Shown: positions 41,767 to 43,406 of the stretch, piece after piece
Numbering within the stretch: the first letter of the stretch is position 1
How the letters are laid out: the number at the start of each line of letters is the position of its first letter
DNA from: JANNBN01 sp031385545
Lineage (GTDB): Bacteria > Actinomycetota > Acidimicrobiia > Acidimicrobiales > JANYDT01
Assembly (NCBI GenBank): GCA_031385545.1
Contig: JANNBN010000143.1
Span: 1-43,406, forward strand
DNA length: 43,406 nucleotides
Reading direction: 5' to 3'
The notes under the pieces: model-generated
Told to the model about the DNA's origin: nothing
Database searches by the model: none
The model's input: only the letters and a program-made list of their open reading frames with translations
Made by a program: the position numbers and the translations under genes

Positions 41767-42789
41767 CTACCAGCCTGCCGAGCCGCCGTACAGCCCGGCA
41801 AGGAACTCTTCGGCATCGAGGGAGATCGACCGGCCGGCGGCCGCGATCCCGGCCGAGCTGGTGCCGGCGAGAAGGGCCGTCTGAAGTTCTTCCGACGCCG
41901 CGTAGCTCTCTGCGGAGGTCGGGAACGTTGCATCGCGCACGGCTGCGACATACGCCTGCACCCCGGCCAGCACGACTGGGCCGACCTCGGCGAAACGACG
42001 GACGAACTTCGGTGCCATGCGGTCTTCGATTCCCAACAGGTCGTGCCACACGAGGACCTGGCCGTCGCACCCAGCACCTGCACCGATTCCGATGACTGGA
42101 ATGTCGATGGTTTCGGAAATGACTTTCCCGAGCACGTCGGGAACGCCTTCAAGGACGATCGCGAAGCATCCGGCGTCGGCCAATGCCACGGCGTCGTCGA
42201 TCAATTCACGGGCCTGCGCCAACGCCTTGCCCTGTACCTTGAACCCGCCCATTGCGTTGACCGACTGCGGCGTCAGGCCGATGTGACCCATCACCGGGAT
42301 CTCGGCGTCGAGGATTGCCTTGATGACCGGCAGCCGCTTGCGGCCGCCTTCGAGCTTGACGGCACCGGCGCCCGCCCGCACCAACGCCGCGGCGTTCTTC
42401 ACGGCTTCGGTAAGATCGGTGTGGTACCCCATCCAAGGCAAGTCGCCAACGACCAGCGGCCGCATGAACCCGACGCCGCTCGCTTCCGACGAGGCGAGCC
42501 CGCGAGCAACAGCTGCAGTGTGATGAGCGATATCGGCGACGGTGACCTGCAGCGTGTCGTCGTAGCCGAGCATGACCATGGCGAGCGAATCACCGACGAG
42601 GATCATGTCGACACCAGCCTGGTGCGCGGTCCGAGCGCTGGGCGAGTCGTAAGCGGTGATCATCACCAAACGGTCACCGGACGCCTTAGGCCGACCATCG
42701 TCACCGCCGGTATGGCTGTCACGCGGCAACTTGCGGGCCTGAATGCCCGGTGCAGTCAGGCGACCCGGCCCCTTTGGGCGTCCGTTCAT
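41767..42789 (-). CDS. panB: 3-methyl-2-oxobutanoate hydroxymethyltransferase
   Basis: First step of pantothenate synthesis: transfers a hydroxymethyl group from methylene-THF to alpha-ketoisovalerate. The 340-residue protein has a TIM-barrel core with MITAYDSPSARTAHQAGVDMILVGDSLAMVMLGYDDTL (key: VGDSLA with the metal-binding Asp), VVGDLPWMGYH, VKLEGG, PVMGHIGLTPQSVNAMGGFK and VIGIGAG. A good site (AAGGAG) precedes ATG 42789. The N-terminal 35 residues are low-complexity and the C-terminal ~50 (YAASEELQTALLAGTSSAG...) exceed the usual ~265-280. A promoter candidate lies 53-81 bases upstream. No other pan gene is in the window. Confidence 0.94.
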   Translation of the reverse strand: MNGRPKGPGRLTAPGIQARKLPRDSHTGGDDGRPKASGDRLVMITAYDSPSARTAHQAGVDMILVGDSLAMVMLGYDDTLQVTVADIAHHTAAVARGLASSEASGVGFMRPLVVGDLPWMGYHTDLTEAVKNAAALVRAGAGAVKLEGGRKRLPVIKAILDAEIPVMGHIGLTPQSVNAMGGFKVQGKALAQARELIDDAVALADAGCFAIVLEGVPDVLGKVISETIDIPVIGIGAGAGCDGQVLVWHDLLGIEDRMAPKFVRRFAEVGPVVLAGVQAYVAAVRDATFPTSAESYAASEELQTALLAGTSSAGIAAAGRSISLDAEEFLAGLYGGSAGW

Positions 42790-42841
42790 CAGTGGTTCTC
42801 CTTACCGTCCAGCGCCACGATGGCTGCCAGCAGTAATCAGA

Positions 42842-42870
42842 ACTGTACAGATTCGGACCGCGGATGTCAT
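42842..42870 (-). promoter_or_regulatory. Candidate panB promoter
   Basis: On the minus strand ATGACA (42865-42870; five of six to TTGACA) is followed after exactly 17 bases by TACAGT (42842-42847; four of six to TATAAT). The predicted start is about 45 bases upstream of the panB ATG, leaving room for its good ribosome binding site. Confidence 0.45.
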
Positions 42871-42909
42871 GTGGCAGTCAGATTGGACAACACAGCCGGT
42901 CAACCCAGC

Positions 42910-42955
42910 GAGGTCAACCCGTCGGACGCTGTGAGGTCAACCCGTCGGACGCTGT
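42910..42955 (+). repeat. 23-bp direct tandem repeat between the PBP gene and panB
   Basis: Two identical adjacent 23-base copies (42910-42932 and 42933-42955; unit begins GAGGTCAACCCGTCGG). They lie 28 bases after the PBP stop. No dyad or known operator is recognised. Confidence 0.75.
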
Positions 42956-42983
42956 GGGGTCGACCACGGACTCAGCGAAGCGC

Positions 42984-43406
42984 TCAGCCTGACGAGGCCG
43001 CCGGCTCGACCACGACCACGGGTGGTGCGACCTCAACCGGACCTACCCCGGAATTTGGTTGCACCACCGGCTTCGAAGACTCCGCCTGTGTGGGCGCCTG
43101 CGCCGGGCCGGGTGAGAGGTCCCGGTTGCCGGCTGGCACCGGGTCGATCGGCGGAGCTGTCTCCGGTATGGGCACCGCGTCGTTCGGGACGTCGGTCGCG
43201 TCGGGAGGGAGCGACGTATCCACAACGGTGGTGGTCCGCTTCTTCTTCTTGACGGGCTGCGACTGGAGCTTGGGCTGGATTACCACTCCGAGCGCTGCTT
43301 GATCTGGCTCGGCGAACTCACCGGTCGAGAGGTTTGCCACCTGCTCGTTCATGAACCGGCCGAAGATGTCGGCTGGGAACGCCCCGCCTGTCACCCGGCG
43401 GCCGTG
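42984..43406 (-). CDS. C-terminal end of a class A penicillin-binding protein, cut by window edge
   Basis: 140 residues are visible, entering in frame from base 43406 as HGRRVTGGAFPADIFGRFMNEQV. VTGG(A/S)-P-x2-I-x2-x-FM is characteristic of the end of the transpeptidase domain of PonA-type bifunctional PBPs. It is followed by a long Pro/Val/Ala/Thr-rich tail (VKKKKRTTTVVDTS; PVPAGNRDLSPGPAQAP), like the Pro-rich tails of actinobacterial PBPs. The N-terminal glycosyltransferase domain is outside the window. The order PBP - ... - rpsF - ssb - rpsR - rplI - dnaB parallels mycobacteria. Identity as PonA is inferred from this end only. Confidence 0.72.
   Translation of the reverse strand, partial: HGRRVTGGAFPADIFGRFMNEQVANLSTGEFAEPDQAALGVVIQPKLQSQPVKKKKRTTTVVDTSLPPDATDVPNDAVPIPETAPPIDPVPAGNRDLSPGPAQAPTQAESSKPVVQPNSGVGPVEVAPPVVVVEPAASSG

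Noticed and set aside
41665..43302. 545-codon plus-strand frame opposite DUF192, panB and PBP
   Set aside because: Antisense of three recognisable genes and the gap between them; GC-rich DNA leaves such frames open by chance.

Overview
The window is high-GC DNA, very probably from a free-living actinobacterium, with Acidimicrobiia (Ilumatobacter-like) as the best guess. Reasons: dense GC-rich coding with GTG/TTG starts, actinobacterial DnaA boxes (TTGTCCACA), and a right end carrying PBP - panB - DUF192 - rpsF - ssb - rpsR - rplI - dnaB, which resembles the ponA-rpsF-ssb-rpsR-rplI-dnaB neighbourhood of mycobacteria. The taxonomic call is inference; the sequence contains no rRNA or other decisive marker. 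I see no insertion sequence, integrase, phage gene or CRISPR array.

Layout. (1) 1-2309: a crotonyl-CoA carboxylase/reductase cut by the left edge, divergent from an acetyl-CoA acetyltransferase. (2) 2412-7766: a tightly coupled nucleotide-sugar operon (UDP-glucuronate-decarboxylase-like epimerase, UDP-glucose 6-dehydrogenase, SAF-domain dehydrogenase, RmlC-like epimerase, glucose-1-phosphate cytidylyltransferase). Short leader ORFs abut both GTG-initiated genes. (3) 8112-23490: surface-polysaccharide assembly genes on alternating strands: four GT-B glycosyltransferases, a Wzz-like co-polymerase fused to a degenerate kinase domain, a hexapeptide acetyltransferase, a Wzx-like flippase, a GMC-type oxidoreductase, a TPR - PL6 lyase - Wzy operon joined by 4-bp overlaps, and a polysaccharide deacetylase. 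(4) 23487-33017: a membrane Fe-S oxidoreductase, a WecC-like dehydrogenase, and the operon wecG - wecB - asnB-like - heparinase II/III-like. (5) 33138-43406: tRNA-Gly and mostly core genes (intradiol-dioxygenase-like lipoprotein, CDF transporter, dCTP deaminase, small proteins, dnaB, rplI, rpsR, ssb, rpsF, DUF192 lipoprotein, panB, C-terminus of a PBP).

How the genes fit together. The central 30 kb reads as a Wzx/Wzy-type pathway for a cell-surface polymer. Precursor genes predict UDP-GlcA, possibly UDP-xylose, UDP-ManNAc and UDP-ManNAcA, plus a CDP-linked sugar. Two lyase-type enzymes (PL6 and heparinase II/III) and an AsnB-type amidotransferase suggest a uronate-containing polymer that is cleaved and perhaps amidated by products of the same locus. 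No initiating phosphoglycosyltransferase (WecA/TagO or WbaP type) is present, so chain initiation must be encoded elsewhere.

Most unusual points: the TPR-lyase-polymerase operon, a BY-kinase-like domain without a P-loop lysine, two leader ORFs coupled to sugar-nucleotide genes, two related glycosyltransferases sharing an N-terminal HSHxHAD motif, and the 621-bp region upstream of dnaB. That region holds two perfect DnaA boxes, two in-phase tandem repeats, a G-quadruplex motif and a strong terminator.
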